NCBI RefSeq assembly: GCF_035207705.1
Contig: NZ_CP128187.1
Coordinates: 4,526,001 to 4,590,000 of the forward strand
Reading direction: 5' to 3'
Origin: Maribacter sp. BPC-D8
GTDB lineage: Bacteria > Bacteroidota > Bacteroidia > Flavobacteriales > Flavobacteriaceae
DNA length: 64,000 nucleotides
The notes under the pieces were generated by a model. It was not told the origin of the DNA. It was given only the letters and a program-made list of their open reading frames with translations, and did not search any database. Both the position numbers and the translations under genes were made by a program. Below are positions 47,126 to 57,043 of this stretch, piece by piece (the stretch's first letter is position 1; each line of letters begins with the position of its first letter).

Positions 47126-47496
47126 TCTTTTGACTGATAAGATTTGTAAATCCACCAACCGGCAGCTATAAATAATATTTGAACAGCAAGACGAACCATA
47201 GCACCGACTTTAGAACCGATTGCAGGTATTTCTTTTGTTAAATCCCAAATATGAATTGGTAAGAATAGTATCATCAATATAGCAAAACCGAGTCCGCCCC
47301 ATTTTCTATATTTAGGAATAATCAAAGCAATACCAATTATTGCTTCAGCAATTGTTGATAGTATATTAGCTAGTTGTTCGGGTATAAAATTTGGTATAAA
47401 TGCTTTATAAGTTTCAGGTGCATAAATATGATTGAATGCACCTGCAAGCATTAAAAATGCAAATAAAAATATTAGAACTATTCGTATAATTTTCAT
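47122..47496 (-). CDS. DoxX-family membrane protein
   Basis: Integral membrane protein of 124 aa with four predicted helices. It resembles DoxX/DoxD-like proteins through the short length, the [10 protein letters not shown] start and the [19 protein letters not shown] region. Family members have been tied to redox or thiol stress, and many are uncharacterised. The ATG is at 47496. Convergent with hemL, with a 4-base overlap of stops. Confidence 0.85.
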   Translation of the reverse strand: MKIIRIVLIFLFAFLMLAGAFNHIYAPETYKAFIPNFIPEQLANILSTIAEAIIGIALIIPKYRKWGGLGFAILMILFLPIHIWDLTKEIPAIGSKVGAMVRLAVQILFIAAGWWIYKSYQSKD

Positions 47497-47656
47497 GATG
47501 TATTTTAAAATTAGAAGTAAGTATCAATCTAATGATTATTCTAAAACATAAGAATTATTCAAATATACTATTACTTATGTTTGAAAGTGCGGTAGTCTTG
47601 AAAGGCTATTAAAGTAATGTAGAAATTCTAAATAATAGCATAGTCTTGTTTAGTTG

Positions 47657-47704
47657 AACTCAAACAAAAAGAGCCCTCATTTGAGGGCTCTTTTTGTTTG
47701 AGTT
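47657..47704. terminator. Bidirectional terminator, perfect 22-bp stem
   Basis: Arms 47657-47678 and 47683-47704 (core AAAAAGAGCCCTC) pair perfectly around the loop ATTT, with T-runs in both directions inside the arms. It lies just after the stop of the large DUF2194 gene on the minus strand. Confidence 0.95.
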
Positions 47705-47714
47705 AGTTATAATA

Positions 47715-50700
47715 CTATTTAAAATTATATTGAATACCTAGTTGAACAGCATTTGAGAAAAACTGATCAATTGTAAAGTACGAGTAGTTTAAGTTAATAG
47801 TAGTGAAGTTTTTAATCCTGTACGACAATTCACCTTCATAACGTTGAAAACTATCTTCGTCTTGCTCGGCAAAAAGAGAGAAATCACTCTTTAGATTAAA
47901 ATCAGAATCATCATTACCAAGTTGAAATTGCAATCCGCCACCGGCAAAAAGTCTGTCTTCGGTCAACCAATACGGGAATCCGTTTCTTCTATCTTCAGAA
48001 CCAACGCCGTAAGCACCTTCGACTAAAGGCCCAAGTTTAAATTTATCTAAGTTTAATAGATTGTATTCTACGCGCGTACCACCAATGGCATAGTATTGAC
48101 TATCGGTATAGTAATCGGCTTTTATGTAGAATTCATGGTTTAAATTAGATGAGTATTCAAACTCTTGTGTAGCTTTTACTTGTATGTCGTAAATGTTTAG
48201 ATCATACCCAGGGCCAGTTCTAACAGGGTGTGCTTTTAAGGCTAAAGAAGATCTGCTGGTGTCACCAATGAAATCTATTCCCGTTTTAAAATGAAAGAAT
48301 ACTTTATTAAAGTTATCTAGTTCTACTTTTGCACCTACATAAAACGGACTCTTTTGATCAGACTCTTTTTTATATAGATATGCTACACCTAACAAATCTC
48401 TACCAATATCATTAGGTACAATGGTGTCTTTTAAAACTGAATAAGCAGTACCCTGTACAATAGAAAATTGGTGAAAGTCTAGTTTCTTATTATAGAACCC
48501 AAAGTCAAAAGCATTATTGAACAATGTTGGGTTGAATTTATCTGCTATTGCCGTTGAGGTAAGCCCTATAGAGTGACCTTTATTTTTTCTTGCTTCAACT
48601 TCTGATTTCTTAACAATGGCGTCATCCATTAATACTTTAAACTTACTGATGTATAAAGATTGCTTTTCGTCAGATTCAGCTTTTACCTCATTATTAAATG
48701 CAATTTTAAAATCGAGATCGATTTTAGACGGTGGTATTTTGATGGCAATTTCACCAGCTCCATTGACATCACCTTTTAATAAAAGTAATTTTGCCATGTG
48801 GCTCATAGTATTATAATCTCTAGGATTCTTATCTATGTGGTTCGCGTAGACTTTGTTTAAATATCTGCCATTTGCAAATTCTAAATTCCAATCTAGCAAT
48901 TTTGCTACAGGTATGGTATTGGTACAAGTACTCCAGTCCAATGCTTTTTGGTATTGGGTATATTCCGCAAATAATAATGCTATGTTTTTAGATAATCTTA
49001 CAAGGTCGGGTCTACATATTTCAATATCTCTTAATTCTTGTACCGCTTTGTCTGGGTCATTAACCAATAAATATCTTACATAATATTCGAAATCTGTAAA
49101 CTTCTTACTTTCTATAGTCCTAGTTTTTTCTTTCCATTCTTTAACAATTTCAGGAGAGATATTTCCGCATTTTTGCCATTGCTCTGCCTTTTCAAAATTT
49201 AATTTATCAGCATAAATCTGGCTAATTGATGTTGCTAAATCTCTGTTAGAAATGCTACAAGGTTCAATGTTATCTAATTTTTTAATAATGTCTTCATCAT
49301 TAGACTTTGCTAGAAATTCGTAATACGCCAACTTATTCTGTTCATTTGGCTCTATAGTGTAAAGCACTTCTAAAACCTGTTCTATAATTTCAGTGTTGTC
49401 AGTTGTATTAAAATTGTCGTAGTATTCTTTTAAAATGGTTACATCATTTTGTCCCCATTCCATCTGTCTTTCCATCCACATTTTTTTAACTGTTGGAGAT
49501 GGGTAATTACTTACTGTGCTAATATCCCTAGAAAAATCAGCATACGAGCTAGAAGGATTTTTTAAGTACAATCCATTTAACTGAGACCAAAGCTGGTCGG
49601 TTTTACCTTGCGCTTTCATGCCTTCGGCATAGGTAACTATCTGCTGAGAGTTAATGAATTTATTATTTTTAAATAATTTCTCCATTAAATTCGTTGCCTC
49701 TTCGGTTTTTTCTTCCACTACCAATCTGTCGATTTTTTGCTTGAGCGGTACCATAGTCTGCTTGCTCTTATTATAAGATTTGTAATCGCTTTTGGTATTG
49801 GTTATTAAAGTTGAGGTGGTACCTATAAGAGTTCTTATTTCCGGACGAATATCTGGTACGCTTATATTCGGCGTCTTCGTTTTAATACTGTAAAGAAAAC
49901 CGTTTAATAATGGAACCGAAGAGAATTCGACCTGATCAAAGAATAGTTTTTCATGGACTTTAACATTGTTATGCTCTTCAACATACATGAGCCAATACGA
50001 GTCTTTCTTTTCATCGGTATTTAAAGAACTAGAAACTTCATATTGCCCTTCATAACTTAAATGACGAATACTTTGGTAACGCCAGTCCATTGCTGCCTCT
50101 GTAGATTGCTTGGCAGTTAAAAACTTCATATAAGGATGTCTTTTTTTGTAATCGACAATGTGCTTTTTTAATTCACCAATAGCATTTGATGTGCTACCGA
50201 TTTTTAAAATATCATTAGTATTTAATACATGAGACCAAATACCGGTATATAAGTATGTAGATTCTATTGCCCATTGTTCTTTCTGTGAAATGGTATAGCC
50301 GCTACTTAAACGCGGGTAATCAAAAAAGCGGTTGTTTAGTGGGTCTGGATCAAACTCTCTATTACCACCTTCATAAACATCTCCTAAAAAAGAAGTGTGT
50401 AGAAAGTTTAAGCTAGGAAACCCTTTCTTTAGTGCTATAAGACCTAGACTATCTATTTGATTGTCTGGAGCAACATAAGAGTTGGGTAATGTTTTTGAAA
50501 CATTATCTTCCCATTTATTGGCAGAAGCTTTTGCGTTGTCTAAAATAAGATCCGTGTCTTTCCATAATTTTTTAGAAAGCGGTAAGTCATTGTAACCACG
50601 AAAACCAAGTTCATGACCTCTATTGGTAAATTCATTGGTAAGCCATTTATTGGTGCCGTTTTCATTTTTGCCGTCTAATAACCCAGTTTGATTCCAGCTT

Positions 50701-51644
50701 TTAAAATTGGGGTCTCCAGTGTTTTTTTCATTGGCATTGAAAGTTACGTAGGCAGAGTACTTGATATCTTCTTCTTGAGCAAGCTTTTTCATTTTTGGCC
50801 ACCAATCTGCCTTTAGCATCTCAGATTTACTGATACCTTTTTGTACGTTGATCGCTTTTCCATTATCATCATACATAGACGTTGGAAAATCATCTAGAAA
50901 TAAAGTTCCAATATTCGCAATGGGATAAGGAATACCTTCAAGCCCTAATAAACTTGCAGAAAATAAAAGACCTCTCATTTCTTTTTTAAGAATTTGAGAT
51001 GAGTTGTATAGAATAACTTTTCCGTTACCTATTCTATTCTCAATTAAAACAGGATATTCTTTATTGTTATGTGCCTCTACCAAAATATTTACGTTGCTAG
51101 AAAAGTTAGCTCCGTCAAAACCTAAGTGAACAGTTTTATTGTCAAAACCACGCCCTTGCATACCCGGAAAAAGCGCTTTGTTAAAGAATAGACCAGAAGC
51201 CTCCTTGTTCGTGCTCCAGTCAGCATCAGGCGTCATTCCAAAAAAGTAAGACATACGCTCATCTTTGGCAGCTTTAGTAACAAATAAGGTTCCTCCTTTA
51301 GAAACAAATTTTAAAAGACTGTCTATGGCGATAGTACTTAGCCCAGCAGTTTCGTGCACAGTTACAACCCTTGTAGTAGGTGCAATATTAAGTTTCTCGT
51401 TGAATTGGTTAACCCATAAAGTTTTGTGGGCAATTTTAGAATAGTCAAAAGCCTTTGCCAAATTCTCTGTTTCAAGAATAGCACTATAATTTGTTGGCTC
51501 TATTAAAAACTGAACAAGAGGTTCTTCAGTACTCTTTTCAGGAATATTAAACTTGTTGTTAGACTTGTATAGTTCTTGTTGACAACTGGTCAATAAACTA
51601 AAGGCTATAAGAAGTAATAAATAACCTATTTTTTTTGATATCAT
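47715..51644 (-). CDS. Giant DUF2194 lipoprotein: deacetylase-like, helical-repeat and outer-membrane barrel regions
   Basis: Protein of 1309 aa. Lipobox LLTSC (Cys21); a glutamine-amidotransferase-like alpha/beta region (about 85-235); a polysaccharide-deacetylase-like DUF2194 region (about 240-620) with the aspartate pair LFLDDFP (251-252) and GHELGFRGYND (343-353), where NodB-type enzymes have metal-binding histidines and this protein has Arg349 and Asp353; a long helical, TPR-like region (about 650-1020); and a beta-rich C-terminus (about 1040-1309) with alternating strands and terminal YNFK like an outer-membrane barrel. The architecture recalls PgaB or PelA fused to PgaA or PelB, the parts that modify and export exopolysaccharide. 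No synthase gene is adjacent. Domain limits and function are inferred. Confidence 0.8.
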   Translation of the reverse strand: MISKKIGYLLLLIAFSLLTSCQQELYKSNNKFNIPEKSTEEPLVQFLIEPTNYSAILETENLAKAFDYSKIAHKTLWVNQFNEKLNIAPTTRVVTVHETAGLSTIAIDSLLKFVSKGGTLFVTKAAKDERMSYFFGMTPDADWSTNKEASGLFFNKALFPGMQGRGFDNKTVHLGFDGANFSSNVNILVEAHNNKEYPVLIENRIGNGKVILYNSSQILKKEMRGLLFSASLLGLEGIPYPIANIGTLFLDDFPTSMYDDNGKAINVQKGISKSEMLKADWWPKMKKLAQEEDIKYSAYVTFNANEKNTGDPNFKSWNQTGLLDGKNENGTNKWLTNEFTNRGHELGFRGYNDLPLSKKLWKDTDLILDNAKASANKWEDNVSKTLPNSYVAPDNQIDSLGLIALKKGFPSLNFLHTSFLGDVYEGGNREFDPDPLNNRFFDYPRLSSGYTISQKEQWAIESTYLYTGIWSHVLNTNDILKIGSTSNAIGELKKHIVDYKKRHPYMKFLTAKQSTEAAMDWRYQSIRHLSYEGQYEVSSSLNTDEKKDSYWLMYVEEHNNVKVHEKLFFDQVEFSSVPLLNGFLYSIKTKTPNISVPDIRPEIRTLIGTTSTLITNTKSDYKSYNKSKQTMVPLKQKIDRLVVEEKTEEATNLMEKLFKNNKFINSQQIVTYAEGMKAQGKTDQLWSQLNGLYLKNPSSSYADFSRDISTVSNYPSPTVKKMWMERQMEWGQNDVTILKEYYDNFNTTDNTEIIEQVLEVLYTIEPNEQNKLAYYEFLAKSNDEDIIKKLDNIEPCSISNRDLATSISQIYADKLNFEKAEQWQKCGNISPEIVKEWKEKTRTIESKKFTDFEYYVRYLLVNDPDKAVQELRDIEICRPDLVRLSKNIALLFAEYTQYQKALDWSTCTNTIPVAKLLDWNLEFANGRYLNKVYANHIDKNPRDYNTMSHMAKLLLLKGDVNGAGEIAIKIPPSKIDLDFKIAFNNEVKAESDEKQSLYISKFKVLMDDAIVKKSEVEARKNKGHSIGLTSTAIADKFNPTLFNNAFDFGFYNKKLDFHQFSIVQGTAYSVLKDTIVPNDIGRDLLGVAYLYKKESDQKSPFYVGAKVELDNFNKVFFHFKTGIDFIGDTSRSSLALKAHPVRTGPGYDLNIYDIQVKATQEFEYSSNLNHEFYIKADYYTDSQYYAIGGTRVEYNLLNLDKFKLGPLVEGAYGVGSEDRRNGFPYWLTEDRLFAGGGLQFQLGNDDSDFNLKSDFSLFAEQDEDSFQRYEGELSYRIKNFTTINLNYSYFTIDQFFSNAVQLGIQYNFK

Positions 51645-51848
51645 GGCTTAGTATCTTAAAATTCTAATCGTAGACCACAGGTTAAAAATTAATTTGGTCT
51701 TTAATTCGAACTAACTAAGTACCTCAATAATAGCAGTATCATGAAATTTATTGGTTAAGTATGCAAATTCATCCATGAATGAATCAATTATATGCTTATT
51801 GCTGTATTTTAGGGTAGTTGCAGAAGAAATCACGAATCGATTAAATGC

Positions 51849-51880
51849 AAAAAAGACCTACTAAAAGCAGGTCTTTTTTT
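51849..51880 (-). terminator. Terminator after the LTXXQ-like gene
   Basis: AAAAAAGACCT (51849-51859) pairs with AGGTCTTTTTT (51869-51879); T-runs exist in both directions. It lies 20 bases after the stop at 51900 on the minus strand. Confidence 0.85.
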
Positions 51881-51899
51881 ATTTGATGTAGTTTAAAAA

Positions 51900-52355
51900 C
51901 TATTCTTTAGACGAACGTTTTCCTTTTTTGTCGCCTTTATCTTTACCATGACCACGCATTTTTTTTCTGTGGCTCATTTTTTCCCATTTATTAAATTGAT
52001 CAGCAGTTAGAATAGATTTCATTTCTTTCTTACGTGCTATTTGGTAATCTAATCGCTCATTTTGCTTAGCATATTTTTCTTCAGAAGTTAGCACCTTTTT
52101 ACCATCTTCTTTGCTAGCTTTTCTATCTGCCATTTTTGCTTTTCTAGCTGTAGCATCTTTAGTTAGAATAGTTTTTACTTTAGCTTGTTGCGATTCATTT
52201 AAATCTAATGCCAAGGTCATTTTTTTGGTTTGTAGGGTAGCTACTTGTTCAGGAGATAAATCCTTCATGTCGCCTCTTTTGCCTTTCATGTTATGATCTT
52301 GTGCACTTACCGATATTGCCGCCATTACTAAAATGGCCATTACTATTTTTTTCAT
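51900..52355 (-). CDS. Exported Spy/CpxP-like (LTXXQ) basic protein
   Basis: Small periplasmic protein of 151 aa. Signal peptide (1-18, ending SVSAQ), then a helical, very basic chain with two LTXXQ-like elements: LSPEQVATLQTKKM (about 34-47) and LTADQFNKWEKM (about 118-129), as in Spy-type chaperones and related DUF4890 proteins. The C-terminus is Lys/Arg/Gly-rich (RGHGKDKGDKKGKR). ATG at 52355 was chosen, not 60 bases upstream, because the signal peptide begins there. A chaperone-like role is possible but not shown. Confidence 0.82.
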   Translation of the reverse strand: MKKIVMAILVMAAISVSAQDHNMKGKRGDMKDLSPEQVATLQTKKMTLALDLNESQQAKVKTILTKDATARKAKMADRKASKEDGKKVLTSEEKYAKQNERLDYQIARKKEMKSILTADQFNKWEKMSHRKKMRGHGKDKGDKKGKRSSKE

Positions 52356-52463
52356 GTTTATTATTTTACTTATTCGCTTCTTTGACATGAATACTTCAAA
52401 TAGGTTTAATGCCAAACTTCATTTTAGTAAAAGTTTAACGGCTGAGTAAAGTGCTTAAAATAA

Positions 52464-52493
52464 AAAAGCGCGGCTGTAGGTAGCCGCGCTTTT
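52464..52493 (-). terminator. Terminator after the 59-aa gene
   Basis: AAAAGCGCGGCT (52464-52475) pairs with AGCCGCGCTTTT (52482-52493), 6-nt loop, GC-rich, with A/T ends giving a T-run on the minus strand. Confidence 0.88.
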
Positions 52494-52516
52494 AAGTAGG
52501 TAAATTTTGTGAATTT

Positions 52517-52696
52517 TTAATTTGACGGTGTTCTTCCCTCCATAGTTTTGTAAGGGTTAATTACAATGTCAGCTTCTTGATCGTAAGTATTAGTTACAAT
52601 TTCTTTTTGTTCATTTTCACTTGTGCTTTGATGATAAACAACAGAAGCGCAGATGAAACAAGCTAGATAAATAAGGCTTTTTAATTTACTTGTCAT
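52517..52696 (-). CDS. Small exported hypothetical protein (59 aa)
   Basis: Short peptide starting MTSKLKSLIYLACFICASVV, a hydrophobic signal or anchor, followed by a polar acidic tail ending MEGRTPSN. An in-frame ATG at 52717 would add seven residues. Longer reading of the frame upstream is rejected because a terminator hairpin for the preceding gene lies inside it (52745-52775). It has its own terminator at 52464, which supports a real transcript. Family unknown. Confidence 0.6.
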   Translation of the reverse strand: MTSKLKSLIYLACFICASVVYHQSTSENEQKEIVTNTYDQEADIVINPYKTMEGRTPSN

Positions 52697-52744
52697 GATT
52701 TGGGGGTTTAAATTCATTGCTAATCTAAAAAACAATAACGTATG

Positions 52745-52775
52745 AAAAAGCCCATTGTTGTGTAATGGGCTTTTT
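52745..52775 (-). terminator. Terminator after the metalloprotease gene
   Basis: AAAAAGCCCATT (52745-52756) and AATGGGCTTTTT (52764-52775) form a 12-bp stem with a 7-nt loop and a T-run; 100 bases after the stop at 52876 on the minus strand. Confidence 0.88.
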
Positions 52776-52875
52776 TTGATGTCTAGAATATTTAAAATGT
52801 GGTAAATATATTTCATTCGTCGATGATATTGGTTGTTCATCGATAAGTGCATTTAATCGATCATAAAATGAGTTC

Positions 52876-55365
52876 TTACTTAGGGTCTAAAATGACGTTA
52901 ATACGCTCAGAAACATCGTCGTAATGATATTTTGTCATCATATCAGAGGTCCTATTACGAGCATTTCTAATATCGCGCTTTAAAATGTTCAGTTCTGCTC
53001 TCGCAATAGTCCTAATGTCAGATTGGCTAGTGTTGACAACTGTTGATTTTCTGTAGCCACCGAAATCAGAAGCTTTGGCTTGATTGTCTGCTGTTAGTAA
53101 ATATTCTAAACGGTCTAAATGTGCTTTTTGTAAGTTTCTTCTGTAGGTATCTACAGCTTTACCGTTTTTAGCTTCAGACCAAATGCCTTTTCTTAATTCG
53201 CTCATCATTTGTGCAAGAGCATATGCTTCAGCCTTATCGATGGTTTCATTTTCAATTAATCTTGCCATTTTACCTAAGCTTAGTACATTGTTTAATGTAC
53301 GTACTTGCATAGAACGCATTTGCTCTAAGAAACCAGAGTACTCTGTACGCTCCAAAATATCTTGATCCAGCATCCACATTGGAGTTTCGAAAAGCTGTTC
53401 ATGTAGAAAAGCCATTGCTCTTTGTTGTTTCTCTTTAGGTACGGCAGTATAAACAGCACCTTCTTGATCATAGGTCTTATGGTTTTCATAAACTCCACCA
53501 ATGTTATTAGAGACATGACCCATGTATCTATTGAATTGAGAGAATACTTGTCCGTATAACTTATCTAGATCTTCATAAGTCTTACCATCTTCGGCTGTCC
53601 ACTCAATTAATTTCGGAACAATCCTTTTAAGGTTAGCAATACCGTATTCGCCAGCTTTCATGGCATCGTCACCTAAATCTTCGGTTTGTGAGCTAGGATC
53701 AACAATGTCACCTACCTGTTGGTGTCCAAAGCGATATAAAGGATCACCGGCATGTGCCATAATCCATTTATCTAATATAGATTTTTCTTCTTCTGCAGTG
53801 GTATTCGGTATAGGTTTGTATCCCCATTGAATAGCATACTTATCGTAAATACCGATATCTGGCATTAATGCCACTCCTTCGTCACCAGGTTGTGCTATAT
53901 AATTGAAACGGGCATAATCCATAATAGATGGAGCGGTGCCGTATTTCTTTGTAAAGGATTTAGAACGAAGTGAATCTACAGGGTATGCAACACTACTACC
54001 CATGTTGTGCGGTAAACCTAAAGTATGCCCTACTTCGTGAGACGATACAAAACGGATTAAGCGTCCCATAACATCATCATCGAAAGAAACGCCCCTAGCT
54101 GCCGGGTTAATAGCTGCAGTTTGCACGAAGTACCAGTTTCTTAATAAGGTCATTACATTATGATACCAATTGATATCAGACTCTAATATTTCGCCACTAC
54201 GTGGATCACTAACATGTGGACCATTTGCATTAGGTATTGGAGAAGCTAAATAACGCACTACAGAATAACGTACATCTTCAGGAGACCATTCTGGATCTTC
54301 TTCTTCAGTCGGAGCTTCTTTGGCGATAATCGCATTTTTAAAACCTGCAGCTTCAAAAGCAATTTGCCAATCTTCTATACCTTGTTTAATAAATGGCACC
54401 CATTTTTTAGGTGTAGCTCTATCTACATAATAGATAATTTGTTTTTTAGGCTCTACAAGTTCGCCATTCTTGAATTTTTCGGCATCTTCATCTTTCACCT
54501 CTAAACGCCATCTGTCTAAAAATTTGATGGTCTTGCTCTCTTGAGCTTCTAATCCGTAATCTACTTGACCACGAGCAAACCAACCAACACGTTCGTCAAA
54601 ATAACGTCGCTTCATCTGTTCTTTAGGTAACAATACCATAGAGTTATTGATTTCTACAGATATAGAACCTAAACTTTGGTTACTAGGTGCGGCACTAGCT
54701 AAATATGTTTTAATGTGGCGTACCTCTACATTTAAAGGGTAACTCTTGATTGATTCAATATAGCCTCTACCTTCATCTAAACGAGAAACCTTATATCTTT
54801 TTCTAAATCTATCTGGCATACCAAAAGCCTTGGTATCCTTTATGAAAATATCATTAACCTCTATAACCGTAGTTGGATTTAGAGAATCTTTTTGAACAGC
54901 TTTAATATCAAACGAATATAAAACCGGCTCAAAATTGGAGTTTATTACAGCTTCATGAACAGGAAGAGAGTCTGCAGCAACCACATCATGAGATACAACA
55001 CGAAGAAGTACCTTCTTGTCTTTCTTTTCCCATCGTAGAACCTGCGTATTAATTTTTCCGCCACCAAAACCGATACCTGAGGCAGTTTTAGAGATACGAC
55101 TTACCATCAACATTTCTTTATTGAATAGTGAATCGGGAATTTCAAAAAAGTGATTCTCGTCAACTACGTGGGTAGTAAAAAGTCCCGCATCGCTAACAGC
55201 ATCTTTTGTAATAACCTTATTGTAAGGTTGAATTTTGTCTTTTGATGATTTACTGGCTTCTTGTTCAGTATTTTTTTTCTTCTTTTTAAAAATTTGGGCT
55301 TCGGCACTTTGGTAGCCAAAAACACATAAAAACAGCAATAATTTTACTAGTAATTTTCTTTTCAT
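52876..55365 (-). CDS. Exported zinc-dependent metalloprotease, metzincin type (DUF5117/DUF4953-like)
   Basis: Secreted or periplasmic protease-like protein of 829 aa. Signal peptide (about 1-24, ending SAEAQ) followed by a run of lysines. The zinc site is HEVGHTLGLPH: His443, Glu444, His447 and His453, the HExxHxxGxxH form of metzincins. Large N-terminal and C-terminal accessory regions match the DUF5117-DUF4953 layout known from Bacteroidota. ATG at 55365 was taken because the signal peptide starts there. Substrate unknown. Monocistronic, with its own terminator. Confidence 0.93.
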   Translation of the reverse strand: MKRKLLVKLLLFLCVFGYQSAEAQIFKKKKKNTEQEASKSSKDKIQPYNKVITKDAVSDAGLFTTHVVDENHFFEIPDSLFNKEMLMVSRISKTASGIGFGGGKINTQVLRWEKKDKKVLLRVVSHDVVAADSLPVHEAVINSNFEPVLYSFDIKAVQKDSLNPTTVIEVNDIFIKDTKAFGMPDRFRKRYKVSRLDEGRGYIESIKSYPLNVEVRHIKTYLASAAPSNQSLGSISVEINNSMVLLPKEQMKRRYFDERVGWFARGQVDYGLEAQESKTIKFLDRWRLEVKDEDAEKFKNGELVEPKKQIIYYVDRATPKKWVPFIKQGIEDWQIAFEAAGFKNAIIAKEAPTEEEDPEWSPEDVRYSVVRYLASPIPNANGPHVSDPRSGEILESDINWYHNVMTLLRNWYFVQTAAINPAARGVSFDDDVMGRLIRFVSSHEVGHTLGLPHNMGSSVAYPVDSLRSKSFTKKYGTAPSIMDYARFNYIAQPGDEGVALMPDIGIYDKYAIQWGYKPIPNTTAEEEKSILDKWIMAHAGDPLYRFGHQQVGDIVDPSSQTEDLGDDAMKAGEYGIANLKRIVPKLIEWTAEDGKTYEDLDKLYGQVFSQFNRYMGHVSNNIGGVYENHKTYDQEGAVYTAVPKEKQQRAMAFLHEQLFETPMWMLDQDILERTEYSGFLEQMRSMQVRTLNNVLSLGKMARLIENETIDKAEAYALAQMMSELRKGIWSEAKNGKAVDTYRRNLQKAHLDRLEYLLTADNQAKASDFGGYRKSTVVNTSQSDIRTIARAELNILKRDIRNARNRTSDMMTKYHYDDVSERINVILDPK

Positions 55366-55514
55366 TTGTGAGTTAGTTAGGTAATCTTTCAAAGATTGAA
55401 ATAATATCTGGAACAAATAGTTAATAATTTCTTAAGCCTATTTGTAACAATGCAGAGAGAAAGGCGTCTATTAAGTAGGAATAAACATTTTTCATTTCTG
55501 AATTAGTCGATTAT

Positions 55515-55549
55515 AAAGCCTTTGCATCTGCAAGGGCTTTATTTTTTTT
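55515..55549. terminator. Hairpin after the DASS transporter gene
   Basis: AAAGCCTTTGCA (55515-55526) and TGCAAGGGCTTT (55529-55540) pair with one G-U. The longer T-run is on the plus strand (55542-55549), although the gene that ends nearby is on the minus strand, so efficiency for that gene is uncertain. Confidence 0.6.
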
Positions 55550-55557
55550 AGGGAATT

Positions 55558-56988
55558 TTAAAATAAAAGCGGAAGAACAAAATGGAATAATCCTATTAAT
55601 AATAGCACTGCAATTAGGTTTAATATGACACCTGCGCGCGCCATTTCATGAACCTTAATATAGCCACTGGCAAATACAATAGCATTTGGTGGTGTAGCCA
55701 TGGGTAACATAAAGGCGCAGCTACTTGCAATGGTAATAGGTATCAGTAAATAAGTGATGGGTATGCCTAAGCCAATCGCAATACCTGCCACTACAGGCGC
55801 AAGTACGGCAACAAGAGCTACGTTGCTCATCAGCTCTGTCATGAACAACATTAGTATAATCAATAAAGAGGCGGTGAGTAAAATGCTCAAATCACTCTGT
55901 CCAATAACTGCTGCTACTAAATCGACAATACCAGAAACCGACATGCCTTTTGCTAATGAGAGTCCGCCACCGAATAGAATTAGAATTCCCCATGCGAGCT
56001 TTTGGGTATCTTTCCATTGCAAGATGAAATCTCCTTTTTTAAGATTATATGGAAGTGCGAATAGTGTAATGGCGGCAAACATACTGATTAGTGTATCTGA
56101 TAACCCAAGACTTGGAAATATAGAATTGATTAAGGTTCTAAATACCCAAAGAAAAATAGTGACTCCGAATATGGCAAGAACCATTTTTTCTTTTCCTGAT
56201 GTTGGTCCTAATTTGTGGAGTTCTTCGTGAATGATAGTTTTTGATGCTTTAAATTTTAATCCATGAGTAGGGAAAAAGACTTTTACGAGAACAAAATAAC
56301 AAATGGATATCATGATTAGGGAAAACGGAAGTCCTATAACCATCCATTTTAGAAATGATATTTCAATATTGTACTCATTTTCTAATAAGCCAATGAGAAC
56401 CGAATTTGGCGGAGTGCCAATAACAGTTGCAATACCGCCAGCGTTAGCGGCAAAAGCAATACCTAGCATCACACTTAACGCAAAGTTTCGATCTCGTTTT
56501 GTGAATCCGTCTTCATCTTCAATCAGTAGATTAATAACCGACATGGCAATGGGCAGCATTACCACGGTACTTGCAGTGTTGCTGATCCACATGCTTAATA
56601 CGGCAGTAGCAATCATAAAACCGAGCACTACTTTATTAGCTGTTGTGCCCGTAAGTCGAATAATATTTAAGGCAATACGTTTGTGAAGGTTAACTTTCTC
56701 TAAAGCCAATGCCATTACAAAGCCGCCAAAGAATAGAAAAACTATAGGGCTGCCATAATTTGCGCCAACATCACCAATGGGCATCACTTTTAAAATAGGA
56801 AATAGAAGCAAAGGCAGCAGTGCGGTTACAGAAATAGAAACCGCTTCGGTAACCCACCAAATAACCATCCACAGTGCAACAGCAATTACAGCATCTGCAT
56901 TTTCAGATATCAGTACATTGGGTAAAAAAAGGATAATGAAAAATATGATAGGACCTGCGAACAGGCCTATTTTGCTACTTAAATTCAT
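55558..56988 (-). CDS. DASS/SLC13-family sodium:anion symporter
   Basis: Inner-membrane transporter of 476 aa with 11 to 12 helices. Two SNT-type motifs, ISNTASTVVMLPIA and MSNVALVAVLAP, bind sodium and the carboxylate as in VcINDY. MATPPNAIVFASG near the C-terminus is another family mark. Substrates of relatives are dicarboxylates (succinate, malate, fumarate) or sulfate. Sulfate would fit a sulfated-polysaccharide degrader, but dicarboxylate is more usual for this subgroup. Confidence 0.93.
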   Translation of the reverse strand: MNLSSKIGLFAGPIIFFIILFLPNVLISENADAVIAVALWMVIWWVTEAVSISVTALLPLLLFPILKVMPIGDVGANYGSPIVFLFFGGFVMALALEKVNLHKRIALNIIRLTGTTANKVVLGFMIATAVLSMWISNTASTVVMLPIAMSVINLLIEDEDGFTKRDRNFALSVMLGIAFAANAGGIATVIGTPPNSVLIGLLENEYNIEISFLKWMVIGLPFSLIMISICYFVLVKVFFPTHGLKFKASKTIIHEELHKLGPTSGKEKMVLAIFGVTIFLWVFRTLINSIFPSLGLSDTLISMFAAITLFALPYNLKKGDFILQWKDTQKLAWGILILFGGGLSLAKGMSVSGIVDLVAAVIGQSDLSILLTASLLIILMLFMTELMSNVALVAVLAPVVAGIAIGLGIPITYLLIPITIASSCAFMLPMATPPNAIVFASGYIKVHEMARAGVILNLIAVLLLIGLFHFVLPLLF

Positions 56989-57043
56989 GCTGGTTGGTTT
57001 TGCCAGCTTCTAAGCTACTATTTTTTAACGTCCCTTGAAATGA

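Noticed and set aside
52697..52852. Upstream extension of the small gene ending at 52517
   Set aside because: The extension runs through a clear terminator hairpin (52745-52775) belonging to the metalloprotease gene, and the signal peptide begins only at the later ATG.
55754..56230. Plus-strand frame of 158 codons opposite the DASS transporter
   Set aside because: Shadow of the transporter gene; the composition mirrors transmembrane codons and no motif is present.
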